Assembly (NCBI RefSeq): GCF_030010625.1
Contig: NZ_JASCXN010000008.1
Location: 124,001-188,000 of the forward strand
Direction of reading: 5' to 3'
Length of the DNA: 64,000 nucleotides
Origin: Streptomyces sp. CC208A
Lineage (GTDB): Bacteria > Actinomycetota > Actinomycetes > Streptomycetales > Streptomycetaceae
Positions 50,505-59,563 of the stretch are shown here, piece by piece. Position 1 is the stretch's first letter, and the number at the start of each line of letters is the position of its first letter. The notes below the pieces were generated by a model. The model did not search any database. It was given only the letters and a program-made list of their open reading frames with translations, and was not told the origin of the DNA. The position numbers were made by a program, and so were the translations under genes.

Positions 50505-52385
50505 GTGTCCCACCCAGAGACCTCCCCCACCCCCGAGACCGCCCACACCTTCCAGGTGGACCTGCGCGGCCTGGTCGACCTGCTCTCCCACCACCTCTAC
50601 TCCAGCCCCCGCGTCTACCTGCGCGAACTGCTCCAGAACGCCGTCGACGCCATCACCGCCCGACAGGCCCTCACCCCCGGCGCGCCCGGCACGATCACCG
50701 TGCGCACCGGGGAGACCCTGACCGTCACGGACACCGGCATCGGGCTCTCCGAGGCCGATGTGCACCGGTTCCTCGCCACCATCGGCCGCAGCTCCAAGCG
50801 GACCGCCGAGGGCGCGCTGGACGGCGCGGGACTCGACGCCGCGCGCGGCGAGTTCATCGGCCAGTTCGGCATCGGCCTGCTCGCCTGCTTCGTCGTCGCC
50901 GACGAGATCACCGTCCTCAGCCGGTCCGCCGCCGACCCGGCCGCCCCCACCGTCGAATGGCGCGGTCACTCCGACGGCCGCTACACCATCCGCACCCTGC
51001 CGTCCGCGACCCTCCCCGAGCCCGGCACCACGGTGCAGCTCGTCCCGCGCGCCGACAACGCCGAGTGGACCGCCCCCCGGCAGGTCGTCGCCCTCGCCCG
51101 GCACTACGGCGGTCTCCTGCGGCACGAGGTCACCGTCGTCGACGCGCACGGCGAGACCCACCGCATCAACGAGGCGCCGCCGTGGGAGCGGACGCACCGC
51201 TCCCCGTTCGCCAAGCGCGAGGCCCTCACCGCGTACTGCCGCGACCTCTTCGACTTCACCCCGCTCGACACCATCGAGCTCGACCTGCCGGCCGCCGGAC
51301 TGCGCGGTGTCGCGTACGTCCTGCCGACCGCCGTGAGCCCGGCCCAGCGCGCCGGACACCGCGTCCACCTCAAGGGCATGCTCCTCACCGACCAGGCACC
51401 GGAACTGCTCCCCGAGTGGGCGTTCTTCGTGCGCTGCGTCGTCGACACCACCAGTCTCCGGCCGACCGCCTCCCGCGAGTCGCTGTACGAGGACGGCACC
51501 CTGTCCGCCGTACGGGACGCCCTCGGCGACCGCATCCGCGACTGGCTCACCGGGCTCGCCGCCAGCGACCCCGCCCTCCTCCACCGCTTCATCGACACCC
51601 ACCACCTCGCGGTCAAGGCGCTCGCCCGCCACGACGACGAGCTGCTGCGGATCGTGCTGCCCTGGCTGCCGTTCGAGACCACCGACGGGAACGTCACCCT
51701 GGAGGAGTTCGCCCGCACCCACCCCACGCTCCTCGTGACCCGCAGCGTCGAGGAGTTCCGGCAGGTCGCGCCGATCGCCTCCGCCGCCGGACTCGGCGTC
51801 GTCAACGGCGGCTACACCTACGACCGCGACCTCGTCCACCGGCTGCCCGAGATCCGCCCCGGCACGTCCGTCACCGACCTCGACCCGGCCACCGTCACCG
51901 CCCACCTCGACGCCGTCGACCCGGGCGCCGAACTCCGGGCCGCGGCCTTCCTCGCCGTCGCCCGCGAGACGATCGGCGTCCACGACTGCGACGTCGTCCT
52001 GCGCGACTTCCAGCCCGTCACCGCCCCCGCGCTGCTCCTCGACAACCGCGACGCCCGGCACGAACGCACCCGGTCGAGCCTCGCCGCCGACAGCGACGGC
52101 CTGTGGGCCGACATCCTCGGCTCGCTGCGCGACGACACCCCGCGCGCCCAGCTCGTCCTCAACCACCTCAACCCGCTGGTCCGCCAGGCCCTCACCATCG
52201 CGGAGCGCGGCCTCGCCGTCACCACCGCCGAAGCCCTCTACGGGCAGGCGCTGCTGCTCAGCCGCCGCCCCCTGCGCGCAAGCGAGAGCGCCCTGCTCAA
52301 CCGGGCCTTCATCGGCCTGCTCACCCACGCCATGCACCAGCCCGGCACGGCCGCCCCCGGCTCCGAGCCCCGGAAGGAACTGTAG
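50505..52385 (+). CDS. Hsp90-family (HtpG-like) ATPase, divergent
   Basis: The 626-residue protein has a GHKL nucleotide-binding domain with REL at 40-42 (the catalytic Glu equivalent is E41), LLQNAVDAI (N45, D48), DTGIG (D76), IGRSSKR in the lid and GQFGIGLLACFVVADE at 119-133. The middle domain keeps the Arg loop as LRPTASRE (R324), matching PLNVSRE of HtpG. It therefore should bind and split ATP. The middle and C-terminal parts are more divergent and have no MEEVD-like tail; it ends PRKEL. GTG 50505 has AAGGA 10 bp upstream. It is co-transcribed with the TPR gene that starts 3 bp past its stop. I judge it a specialised Hsp90 paralogue, not the housekeeping HtpG. Confidence 0.9.
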   Translation: MSHPETSPTPETAHTFQVDLRGLVDLLSHHLYSSPRVYLRELLQNAVDAITARQALTPGAPGTITVRTGETLTVTDTGIGLSEADVHRFLATIGRSSKRTAEGALDGAGLDAARGEFIGQFGIGLLACFVVADEITVLSRSAADPAAPTVEWRGHSDGRYTIRTLPSATLPEPGTTVQLVPRADNAEWTAPRQVVALARHYGGLLRHEVTVVDAHGETHRINEAPPWERTHRSPFAKREALTAYCRDLFDFTPLDTIELDLPAAGLRGVAYVLPTAVSPAQRAGHRVHLKGMLLTDQAPELLPEWAFFVRCVVDTTSLRPTASRESLYEDGTLSAVRDALGDRIRDWLTGLAASDPALLHRFIDTHHLAVKALARHDDELLRIVLPWLPFETTDGNVTLEEFARTHPTLLVTRSVEEFRQVAPIASAAGLGVVNGGYTYDRDLVHRLPEIRPGTSVTDLDPATVTAHLDAVDPGAELRAAAFLAVARETIGVHDCDVVLRDFQPVTAPALLLDNRDARHERTRSSLAADSDGLWADILGSLRDDTPRAQLVLNHLNPLVRQALTIAERGLAVTTAEALYGQALLLSRRPLRASESALLNRAFIGLLTHAMHQPGTAAPGSEPRKEL

Positions 52386-52387
52386 AG

Positions 52388-55300
52388 ATGCTGGACACCC
52401 CCGAGGCCGTCGTCGAGGCGCTCCGCGAGAACCACGAGCGCCCCCACGGAACGCCGCGCACCGTCACCGCCGAGGAACTCGTCGAGGCCGCCGAGGTCTT
52501 CGAACAGCCCGACGTGCTCATCACCGCGCTCCTCGAACTCATGACGGCGTACGAGTTCACCGGCGAGCAGCGCAAGTCGCCCGTCGTCTTCGCCCGCGTC
52601 CTGAAGCTGTGGGACTCCACCCCCGAATCCTTCAGCCCCTACGAGGCCCACCAGGTCTTCTGGCGCTTCAAGTGGGTGACGACCTCCCTCCTCCAGGTGC
52701 CCGAGATGCCCCTGGCCACCCTCCACGGCTGGATCGACCAGATGCGCACCCGGTACGAGGCGGCCGGCCACGGCATCCAGCCCGTGGCCGCCATGCGCTA
52801 CCACCTCGCGCGCCACACCGGAACCGGCGTCGCCGACGCGTACGACCTCTGGGCCACCCGGCCCCGCACCGACCTCAGCGACTGCGAGGCCTGCGAGACC
52901 CGGCACCTCGCCCTCCACCAGGTCGCCGAGGGCGACGACACCGCCGCCCTCGACAGGTGGCGGCCGGTCCTCGACGGCGAGCAGGGCTGCAGCGAGGAAC
53001 CCCAGATGAGCCAGGCACGGGCCCTGCTCCCGCTGCTGCGCACCGGCCGCACGGACGAGGCCCGCTCCCACCACCTCACCGGCTACCGCAAGGTGCGCGG
53101 CAACACCGGCATGCAGCACGAGGTCGGCCTCCACCTGGAGTTCTGCGCCCTCTCCCGCAACGAGGGCCGCGGCCTGGAGATCCTCGCGGAGAACCGGCCC
53201 CTCTTCGAGGCGACGGGCGCCCCGCTCGACAGGCTCGGCTTCCTCACCGGCGTCGAGGTGCTGCTCGCCCGTCTCGTCGAGGACGGCCACGAGGACACCG
53301 CCGTGGCCGGCCTGCCCGGCCGGACCTGGACGGCCGCCGAACTCCTCGCCCACGTCCGTACCGAGGCCGAACCCCTCGCCGCCGCCTTCGACGCCCGCAA
53401 CGGCACGAGCGCCGTCGGCGACCGGCGCCGCGAGCGGCTCGCCCGCCGCCCGCTGCTCGACGAGCCGCTGCCGCTCGGCCTGCGCGCGGCCGTCACCGCC
53501 CGCCCCGCGGCCCCGGCCACCGCGCCCGCCACCCCGGCCGCCACCCGCATCGAGGTCCCCGAGGACTTCGCCGCCCTGGTGCGGGAGGCCCGCCGCATGG
53601 CCCGCAGCGGCCACCCCGGCGACTCCAGGCTCTGGACGCGGATCGGCGAACGCCTCGCCGACGCCACCGAACCGTACGACGACACCCTCGGCCCCGAGGA
53701 CCTGCTCCGCGCCGAACTCGCCGAGCACAGGGCCCAGCAGCTCTGGCTGGACGACCGCCACACCGACAGCTCCGCCGAGCTCGCCACGGCGGTGGAGCTC
53801 TACGAGCGGCTGCGCATGCCCTGGCACGTCCTCTCCGGCCGGGCCCGCGCCCTCGCCTGGACGACCCGCCCCGACTCCGACGACGACGGCCCGCGCCCGG
53901 ACCGCTTCTCGGTCAGGACCGCCCTCGACGAGGTGCTGCGCGAGACGGAGAAGCTGCTCACCGAGGCACCCCTGGAGGGCGAACCGCTCAGCGAGGCGGA
54001 GGCGGCGTTCGCCGCCGACCTGCGCACCGAGCGCACCCTGGAGTACCTCTCCATCCTGTACTCCGACGCCTTCGCCGCCTACCAGGAACTGGTCGACGCG
54101 ATGAGCGGGACGGGGCGACGAGACACCACGGAGAACCCCGAGGACTCCGGGGACGGCATCGAGGAGCTCGCGGCGCGGTTCGAGGAGCGTGTCGACACCC
54201 TCGGATCCGAGGCGGAGCGCCTCGGCTTCCCGCACCAGAGGGCCAACGCCCGCCAGTTCCGCGCGGACCTCCTGGGCCGCCGCGGCGCGATGGCCGAGGC
54301 CGAGCGGGAGCTCCGCGCCGCCCTCCAGGACATCGAAGCGGCCGGCCGGCCCTGGCGCCGTCCGCGTCCGAGCGCCCTCCTCGCGCAGCTCCTGCTCTCC
54401 CAGGACCAGCCGCAGGAGGCAGTGGACCTCCTCCACAGCGCGATCGCCGACGCCGTGGCGTACGACGACACCTCGTTCGCGCTCGCCCCGACGTATCTGC
54501 TGCTCGGCCACGCCTCCTCGCACCTCGGGGACTTCACCGGCGCCGTCCGTCACCTCTCCGAGGCCGCCGCCCGCTTCGACCAGGCGGGGGAGCCCGGCGA
54601 GGCGACCGAGGCGCGCCTCCAGCTCGCCGAGGTCCTCTCCCGCTCCGGGCAGCGGGCCGACGCCGTCGCCGTCCTCGAATCCGTCCTCTCCGACGCCGCC
54701 GCGGCGGACCTCGACGAACGGATGCTCGCCCAGGCCCGCCTGACCTTCGGCCGGGGCCTGCGCGACCTGGAGGAGTACCTGCCGGCCGCCGAGGAGCTGC
54801 TCCGCCTCGCCGACACCGTCGCCGGCTGGCCGGAGGAGGACCGGGCGGTCCTCACCCTGGTGGCCGCGGAGGCCGCCACGACCCTGGCCATGGCCGACCG
54901 CTGGGACGCCGCGGACCAGGCGTACGAACGCGCCGTCGCCGCCCATGCCGAGGCGCCCAACCCGCCGATCGTCGTCCTGATGATGCGGGAGTTCGCGCGC
55001 CTCACCCCGCAGGACCGCGGCACCGGGGGCACGGACACCGCCCTGGAGCACCTCGCGCGCGCCGACGCGGTCCTCGCCGCCCTGCCGCCCGGCGAGGAGG
55101 GCTTCGCCGTCTGGTACGAGCGCGGCGAGATCCACTACCGCCGCGCCAGGGTCCTGGCCGAGGCCGGCCGCTACGAGGAGGCCCTCACCGAGGCCGAGGC
55201 CGCGATCGCCGCGCACGACGAGGGCGGTGAACAGGGCGAGCTCCCCCGCGCCGAAGCGGTCCGCGTCGCGGCCCTGATCGAGGGCAACGGCCTGGACCGC

Positions 55301-55414
55301 GTCCACGAGGCCATCGCCCGCCTCACCACGGCGGCGGCCCGCTGCCGCAAGGCCGCCCACCCGGAAGCCGCCCGGATCCTGGACGCCCTCCGCCAGGAGT
55401 TCCTGTCCCGCTGA
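52388..55414 (+). CDS. Giant TPR-repeat protein partnered with the Hsp90-like ATPase
   Basis: The 1008-residue, acidic, all-helical protein lacks a signal or membrane segment. The N-terminal 400 residues form an irregular solenoid (ELVEAAEVFEQPDVLITALLELMTAYEFTGEQRK and onward). A Pro/Ala linker near 375-395 follows, then a long set of TPR units (ANARQFRADLLGRRGAMAEAERELRAAL; LAPTYLLLGHASSHLGDFTGAVRHLSEAAARF; ARLQLAEVLSRSGQRADAVAVLESVL; ERGEIHYRRARVLAEAGRYEEALTEAEAAI). ATG 52388 comes 3 bp after the Hsp90 stop with AAGGA within that gene, indicating coupled translation. Eukaryotic Hsp90 works with TPR co-chaperones; a bacterial pair fused by operon suggests a client or scaffold role. Function not known. 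Confidence 0.88.
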   Translation: MLDTPEAVVEALRENHERPHGTPRTVTAEELVEAAEVFEQPDVLITALLELMTAYEFTGEQRKSPVVFARVLKLWDSTPESFSPYEAHQVFWRFKWVTTSLLQVPEMPLATLHGWIDQMRTRYEAAGHGIQPVAAMRYHLARHTGTGVADAYDLWATRPRTDLSDCEACETRHLALHQVAEGDDTAALDRWRPVLDGEQGCSEEPQMSQARALLPLLRTGRTDEARSHHLTGYRKVRGNTGMQHEVGLHLEFCALSRNEGRGLEILAENRPLFEATGAPLDRLGFLTGVEVLLARLVEDGHEDTAVAGLPGRTWTAAELLAHVRTEAEPLAAAFDARNGTSAVGDRRRERLARRPLLDEPLPLGLRAAVTARPAAPATAPATPAATRIEVPEDFAALVREARRMARSGHPGDSRLWTRIGERLADATEPYDDTLGPEDLLRAELAEHRAQQLWLDDRHTDSSAELATAVELYERLRMPWHVLSGRARALAWTTRPDSDDDGPRPDRFSVRTALDEVLRETEKLLTEAPLEGEPLSEAEAAFAADLRTERTLEYLSILYSDAFAAYQELVDAMSGTGRRDTTENPEDSGDGIEELAARFEERVDTLGSEAERLGFPHQRANARQFRADLLGRRGAMAEAERELRAALQDIEAAGRPWRRPRPSALLAQLLLSQDQPQEAVDLLHSAIADAVAYDDTSFALAPTYLLLGHASSHLGDFTGAVRHLSEAAARFDQAGEPGEATEARLQLAEVLSRSGQRADAVAVLESVLSDAAAADLDERMLAQARLTFGRGLRDLEEYLPAAEELLRLADTVAGWPEEDRAVLTLVAAEAATTLAMADRWDAADQAYERAVAAHAEAPNPPIVVLMMREFARLTPQDRGTGGTDTALEHLARADAVLAALPPGEEGFAVWYERGEIHYRRARVLAEAGRYEEALTEAEAAIAAHDEGGEQGELPRAEAVRVAALIEGNGLDRVHEAIARLTTAAARCRKAAHPEAARILDALRQEFLSR

Positions 55415-55426
55415 CCCGCCGGACCA

Positions 55427-55455
55427 CCGTCCCGCCCCTCCGAGGGGCGGGACGG
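55427..55455. terminator. Hairpin terminator of the Hsp90-TPR operon
   Basis: Perfect palindrome with 14-bp arms (CCGTCCCGCCCCTC and complement) around a single C, 12 bp past the TPR stop codon. Confidence 0.85.
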
Positions 55456-55501
55456 CCGGGGCGAGGGAGCGTTGTCCGTGCCTCCTGGCAGGATCGGAAG
55501 A

Positions 55502-55891
55502 ATGACGACTTTGCTTCTCGCCGACATCGAGCGTGCCGTGCGCGGCAGTTGGAGTGCCGAGACGTGCACCCCCGAGTTCCGGTCGCGGTGGACCGAGGAC
55601 AACCCGGCCCGGGACCAGTGCGGTGTGACCGCCATGGTGCTCCATGACCTCCTCGGCGGCGAACTGCTCCGGGGCGAGGTCCACGTCGATGGGGAGCGTG
55701 TGGACTACCACTGGTGGAACCGCCTCGGCTCGGGCATCGAGATCGACCTCACCCGCGAGCAGTTCGGACCGGAGGAGACCGTCACCGACGGCATCGTGAT
55801 CCCCCGCCCGCCTGTGACCGAATGGTCCAGGCTTCAGGAGGAGTACGAACTCCTCCGCGACCGCGTCCTCAGAAAGCTCGGACGGCCGTGA
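55502..55891 (+). CDS. YunG-like protein
   Basis: The 129-residue protein contains the pattern NPARDQCGVTAMVLHDLLGGELLRGEV and VDYHWWNRLGSGIEIDLTREQF, which is that of the YunG family (papain/transglutaminase-like arrangement of Cys, His and Asp: C in DQCG, H in YHWW, D in EIDLT). Catalytic activity has not been shown for the family to my knowledge. ATG 55502 follows GGAAG. Its stop overlaps a possible GTG start of the next frame. Monocistronic or a two-gene unit with the following gene. Confidence 0.8.
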   Translation: MTTLLLADIERAVRGSWSAETCTPEFRSRWTEDNPARDQCGVTAMVLHDLLGGELLRGEVHVDGERVDYHWWNRLGSGIEIDLTREQFGPEETVTDGIVIPRPPVTEWSRLQEEYELLRDRVLRKLGRP

Positions 55892-55947
55892 CGCCCGGGC
55901 GGACCCTCGCCGGTCTCCGGTCGTGCAGGGGGGAGTCGGCCACGCCG

Positions 55948-56385
55948 ATGCGCGTGTTCGTGGCGGCCGGCCGGTTCACCGAACCGGCCTCCGGCCTGCC
56001 CGAGCCGGCGGCACGGATCCGCGAGCCGCTGGCCGAGGCGGCGGCGGACGAGGCCTGGCGACGCTTCCTCACCGGATACGTGCCCCCTTCCGTCCCGGAG
56101 ATCTGCGCCGCACCGGAACCGCTGGAGCCGTACGAGGCGGCCCCGTTCCTGGCCCGGCTCGCGACGGTCGACCTGTACTGGCCGACCCACCGGCACCTGC
56201 CCGCCGACGTAGCCGAACGCGCGGCCGGCCGGGCGGTGGCCCTGCTCGGTCCTGACGGCAGCTGGTGGACCAACCACGACGCCGCCTGCGGCTCGGTGAA
56301 CGGGCTCACCCCGCTCATGGACAGTCTCCTCGCGGGGACGGACGGCGAGCACTTCGTCCTGGCCCTCCGACTCGCCGACGACTGA
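55948..56385 (+). CDS. Hypothetical protein
   Basis: A 145-residue cytoplasmic protein with a compact, mixed composition (VFVAAGRFTEPASGLPEPAARIREPLAEAAADEAWRRFLTGYVPP; LYWPTHRHLPADVAERAAGRAVALLGPDGSWWTNHDAACGS). I do not recognise its family. ATG 55948 has AGGGGGGAG 12 bp upstream. GTG 55888, overlapping the stop of the YunG-like gene, would add 20 residues and couple both genes; either start is possible. Codon use fits a real gene. Confidence 0.65.
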   Translation: MRVFVAAGRFTEPASGLPEPAARIREPLAEAAADEAWRRFLTGYVPPSVPEICAAPEPLEPYEAAPFLARLATVDLYWPTHRHLPADVAERAAGRAVALLGPDGSWWTNHDAACGSVNGLTPLMDSLLAGTDGEHFVLALRLADD

Positions 56386-56411
56386 CCGGCAGGTCCGGCC
56401 GGAGGCGGGTG

Positions 56412-57452
56412 TCAGTGCATCAGCAGCAGGCGCGTGTTCGGCACGAGCTTGCGGTTGACGCTGGTGCTCTGCACGAAGATGGTGAACTCGGCGTTGTGGT
56501 CGGGCTTGACGCGGACCTCCTCGTCGGGCAGGCCGAGCAGGGCCCGTGCCTCGGGCCCCGTGTACACCCGGTCGGTCTTCTTCTCCAGCACCGCGATCCG
56601 CTTCCGCGCCTGGATCTTCTCCACCTTGCTCAACTGGTAGAAGGCGCCGCCGGTGCGGTACGTGTGCCCCGACTCGACGACCCAGTCCCGGATCGCCACG
56701 TCCCGGACCACCGGGATCAGCTGGTACCCGGCCGGGTCCAGCGGCGTGAGGCCGGCCGCCTCGATGGCGGCCTTGTTGACCGCCTCCGTGCCCGTCGAGA
56801 ACACCGCCCGCGAACCCCGGATGCCCTTGGTGCGGCCCACCATGAACTTCTCCGTGGCCTGCTGGATGACCTGCCCGGCCTCCTCCAGGCCCCGGGTGCT
56901 CGTGGCGTCCCAGATGGCGACATTGTCCTTCGGGAAGCCGCAGTTCACGGCCTCGCGCTTGCCCATCTGGTCCGGCACCAGGACGGCCAGCGTCCAGTTG
57001 TCGTCCTGCTTCTCGATCATCTCGGCCACGGCCGCCGTCAGGGCACGCGGCTTCTTGAAGGGGGCGTCGGGACAGCGGTGACTGGCGTTCTCCTGGCCGT
57101 CGGTCAGCACGAACGTCAGGAAGCTGTGGTCGCCGTACAGCTGGGCCGTCTGCGCCAGCTCCCGCTGCGACTTCAGCGCGGCCGCCAGCAGCGCCGTCAT
57201 CCCGCCGACCCGGTACAACTCCTTCAGGGACGGCATCCGCAGCACGTCCTTGTCGTAGATGACGCACTCCACCTTGTCCGCGAACACGTACACGGTGACA
57301 CGGGTCTCCTGGTCCAGTTCCCGCGACCGGCGGGCGAGGTACGCGATCTGCTGGTCGGCGACCTCGACGACCTTGTTCCGCAGGTGCGACATGGACGAGC
57401 TGGCGTCCAGCACGAGTGCGACGTGATTGATGTAGTTCTGGTTTCCGGACAT
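56412..57452 (-). CDS. vWA-domain protein
   Basis: The 346-residue cytoplasmic protein has a von Willebrand A domain at the N terminus with a complete MIDAS metal site (DASSSM, D16/S18/S20; Thr in VGGMTAL; Asp in VLTDGQEN near 117). A C-terminal part of about 130 residues (YQLIPVVRDVAIRDWVVESGHTYRTGGAFYQLSKVEKIQARKRIAVLEKKTDRVYTGPEARALLGLPDEEVRVKPDHNAEFTIFVQSTSVNRKLVPNTRLLLM broken here by domain) is conserved-looking but unknown to me. vWA proteins usually assemble complexes. ATG 57452 starts 78 bp after the end of the HD-domain homology on the same strand. Confidence 0.82.
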   Translation of the reverse strand: MSGNQNYINHVALVLDASSSMSHLRNKVVEVADQQIAYLARRSRELDQETRVTVYVFADKVECVIYDKDVLRMPSLKELYRVGGMTALLAAALKSQRELAQTAQLYGDHSFLTFVLTDGQENASHRCPDAPFKKPRALTAAVAEMIEKQDDNWTLAVLVPDQMGKREAVNCGFPKDNVAIWDATSTRGLEEAGQVIQQATEKFMVGRTKGIRGSRAVFSTGTEAVNKAAIEAAGLTPLDPAGYQLIPVVRDVAIRDWVVESGHTYRTGGAFYQLSKVEKIQARKRIAVLEKKTDRVYTGPEARALLGLPDEEVRVKPDHNAEFTIFVQSTSVNRKLVPNTRLLLMH

Positions 57453-57529
57453 GGCGAACTCCCCGTCTTCTGCGCCGATTCGGTATCCCTACCGTCTCAC
57501 CCGCCACTGACAATCGAGCCCGGCGCTCT

Positions 57530-58125
57530 TCACCGGACGGGAACCCCGCCTGAAAGGCCATCCGGCGCCCGGCGTCCGCCCCGAGCCGGGTCAGCAGGTC
57601 GTCGAGCGCGAGGTACTCCTCCCAGGCCTCCCGCCCCGAGCCCTCGGCGAGCGCGCGGACGAGCCGGTCCTCCAGATCCGGCACGCGCTTGTCCTTCCCC
57701 ACCTTGTCGGCGACGCCGACCAGAAGATCCTCGACGGTGACCGCCGGACCGTCCCAGCACCCGTGCGTGGCGGCGAACCGCGCCCGCTCCGCCCCGAACC
57801 CGTGCCGGAGCAGCAGCCCGCGCCCAGCGGCCTCGTGCGCGGAACCGGGACCCGTGAGCTCCTCGGGACGCAGCACCTTCCCCACGTCGTGCGTGGCCAC
57901 CCCGAAGAGCACGGCCTCCCCGTCGAACCCCGGCCCCGGACACCGCTCCCGCACCCAGCCGACCAGCACGGCCGCGGCATCATGAACCGCCCGCAGATGG
58001 GCCGCCAACCGCGGCGGAGCACCCCGCCCCCGCAAGAGCCCCGCCACCTCAGGAGGCAGAGGCCGCATCGGGGGGTCGCCCACGGCATGGAGGGCAAGGG
58101 AGAGCTGTTCCGACGGCTCGGTCAT
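57530..58125 (-). CDS. HD-domain phosphohydrolase, probably with a lost stop codon
   Basis: The first about 195 codons from ATG 58125 encode an HD-superfamily protein with His in AVHDAAAVL, HD in ATHDVGKVL, His in SAHEAAGRG and in ATHGCW, consistent with a metal-dependent phosphohydrolase. The homologous region ends at MAFQAGFP near 57545, where relatives stop. In this sequence the frame stays open for another 560 codons, across the whole vWA gene in a different frame. A TGA lies one base out of frame at the expected end, so an indel of one base explains the run-on. The GGGAGG ribosome site touches ATG 58125; ATG 58068 is an alternative start. Confidence 0.7.
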
Positions 58126-58435
58126 CCTCCCGACGTCACCGCCCGTGAGAGGGAGGGGAGTTCACCCCTCGTCGACGAGCCCCCGAACCGCTCGTCGCGG
58201 TCAACGGCCGCGGCAAGGGCCTGGCGCCTGTCCGTGCCCCGCTCGGCGGGCCTGGGGCCCGCCACCGCACCTGCCCCCATGTGCGGGAACGGTGCCGGGG
58301 CCCGACGAGCGCCCCGATCCGGTCAAGGACATCGCCCACCGGCAGGGAGGGCCGGTACCGGAGCGGGGCGGTGCCCAGCGCTTCGTACGCCCTCCGGGGC
58401 ACGGGAGACGCGCGCCCCCCGCCCCGAGGTGGGGC
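58126..58435. other. 310-bp intergenic region
   Basis: Between the HD gene start and the lipoprotein stop, both leftward. A frame at 58136-58402 (GTG start) encodes MPRRAYEALGTAPLRYRPSL and onward, then becomes Arg/Pro-rich; it has no ribosome site and I do not count it as a gene. Otherwise nothing clear. Confidence 0.4.
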
Positions 58436-59563
58436 CTACGCGGCGTCCTCGTCGGAGAACCCGCCCTCGTCGAAGCTCTCGTCGAAACCCTCATCGAAAC
58501 CCTCGTCCGGCATCATCCCGGCCGCGAAGCCGCTCATGAGCTCCTCGAGGTCCAGCTCGGTGGCGCCGGTCGGGGCGACCGGCCTGGTGCCGCTGCTCAG
58601 CTTCAGGGAGAGGCCGAGCTTCTTCACCTTCGCGTTCTCGGCCAGCGCGGCCAGGTCGATGTACACCTCGGCCAGTTCGCCGTTCTTGAGCGTGAAGTCG
58701 GCCGAGACCTTCTGGTCGGGGGCGTCCTTCAGGTCACCGGCCGACGGCAGCTCCATGCCGGGCGGCAGGTCCTTGGCGAGCGGACGGATCTCGTCGAAGA
58801 GGTCCGTGATCAGCGAGCGGAACGGGGCCGTGGCGGTGATGTGCTCGGTGCCGTCCTTCCCGCCGGAGGTCGCGAAGTCGACGTCACGGGCGATGACCTC
58901 GCGCAGCGCCTCCAGGAGCTTCTTCTGCGTCTTGGCGTCCAGCGACGGCTCGGGCGACGGCTTGCCGTCCTCCGCCCCCTGGCCGGCCTTCTTCAGCGCG
59001 TCGGTGTCGAACGTGACCCACTCGCCCTCCAGCACCTTCTTGAAGGCCCCCGCCTCCGCCGGGAGCTCGTCGGCGGGCGGCAGGGGAGTGCCCAGTGCCG
59101 TGCCGAGTGCCTTGACGTCGGACCGGAGGTAGGCGTGGTCGCCGACGACCCGGTACTCGACCAGATCGCCGTCCGGGCCGCTGACCTTCATGGCCATGCC
59201 GACGAGGTCCTTCTCCTCGGACTCGTCGATCGGCTTCTTCGACTCCACGGTGACGCTGATCTTCGTGCCGCTGATCAGCTCGGCGGCCTCGTCCGGGAGC
59301 TCCTCGCCGGGCTGCGGGTCCGAAGAGGCGTCCAGCTCCTTGAAGGTCCGGGCGTCGACGTCCAGGTCCAGCTCGAAGGAGAGAGTCTTCTCCTTGCCGA
59401 GTCTCTCGAAGGCCTGGTCCAGCTTCTTTCCGGCGGACAGCTGCTCGACCGTGCCGCAGGCGGCCGAACCCGCCAGAACGGCGCCGACGACGGCGGTGGC
59501 GGTGAGGGTCTTGCGTATGGCGGTGATGATGATCTCCTCGGGTCCGATCACTGGAGTGATCAC
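58436..59563 (-). CDS. Lipoprotein with an acidic tail, LppX/LprG-like
   Basis: The 375-residue product has a signal sequence and lipobox (VLAGSAAC, Cys near residue 36). The mature part (LSFELDLDVDARTF, EYRVVGDHAYLRSDVKAL, VEVYI-like strands) is of the actinobacterial LppX/LprG-like kind, which may carry lipid. The last 20 residues repeat Gly-Phe-Asp-Glu (DEGFDEGFDESFDE, ending SDEDAA), an acidic motif that could bind metal or partners. The start is uncertain: GTG 59563 or GTG 59551. A palindrome covers the first codons of the longer reading, and GAGGAG at codons 9-10 hints at an even later start. Confidence 0.78.
   Translation of the reverse strand: MITPVIGPEEIIITAIRKTLTATAVVGAVLAGSAACGTVEQLSAGKKLDQAFERLGKEKTLSFELDLDVDARTFKELDASSDPQPGEELPDEAAELISGTKISVTVESKKPIDESEEKDLVGMAMKVSGPDGDLVEYRVVGDHAYLRSDVKALGTALGTPLPPADELPAEAGAFKKVLEGEWVTFDTDALKKAGQGAEDGKPSPEPSLDAKTQKKLLEALREVIARDVDFATSGGKDGTEHITATAPFRSLITDLFDEIRPLAKDLPPGMELPSAGDLKDAPDQKVSADFTLKNGELAEVYIDLAALAENAKVKKLGLSLKLSSGTRPVAPTGATELDLEELMSGFAAGMMPDEGFDEGFDESFDEGGFSDEDAA
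59546..59561. promoter_or_regulatory. Palindrome at the start of the lipoprotein gene
   Basis: GATCACT and AGTGATC are perfect 7-bp arms around GG, at the nominal first codons of the lipoprotein and 3 bp past the stop codon of the upstream gene on this strand. It may be an operator, which would place the true start further in. Confidence 0.45.

Noticed and set aside
49604..55414. A single 1936-residue frame spanning the solenoid gene region, the Hsp90 gene and the TPR gene
   Set aside because: Only the part from 52388 has TPR-like sequence and a start with a ribosome site; the rest is Arg/Pro-rich overlap in another frame of the two upstream genes.
58136..58402. GTG-started 88-residue frame upstream of the lipoprotein
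   Set aside because: No ribosome site; the second half is Arg/Pro/Gly-rich and the frame matches what random GC-rich DNA gives.
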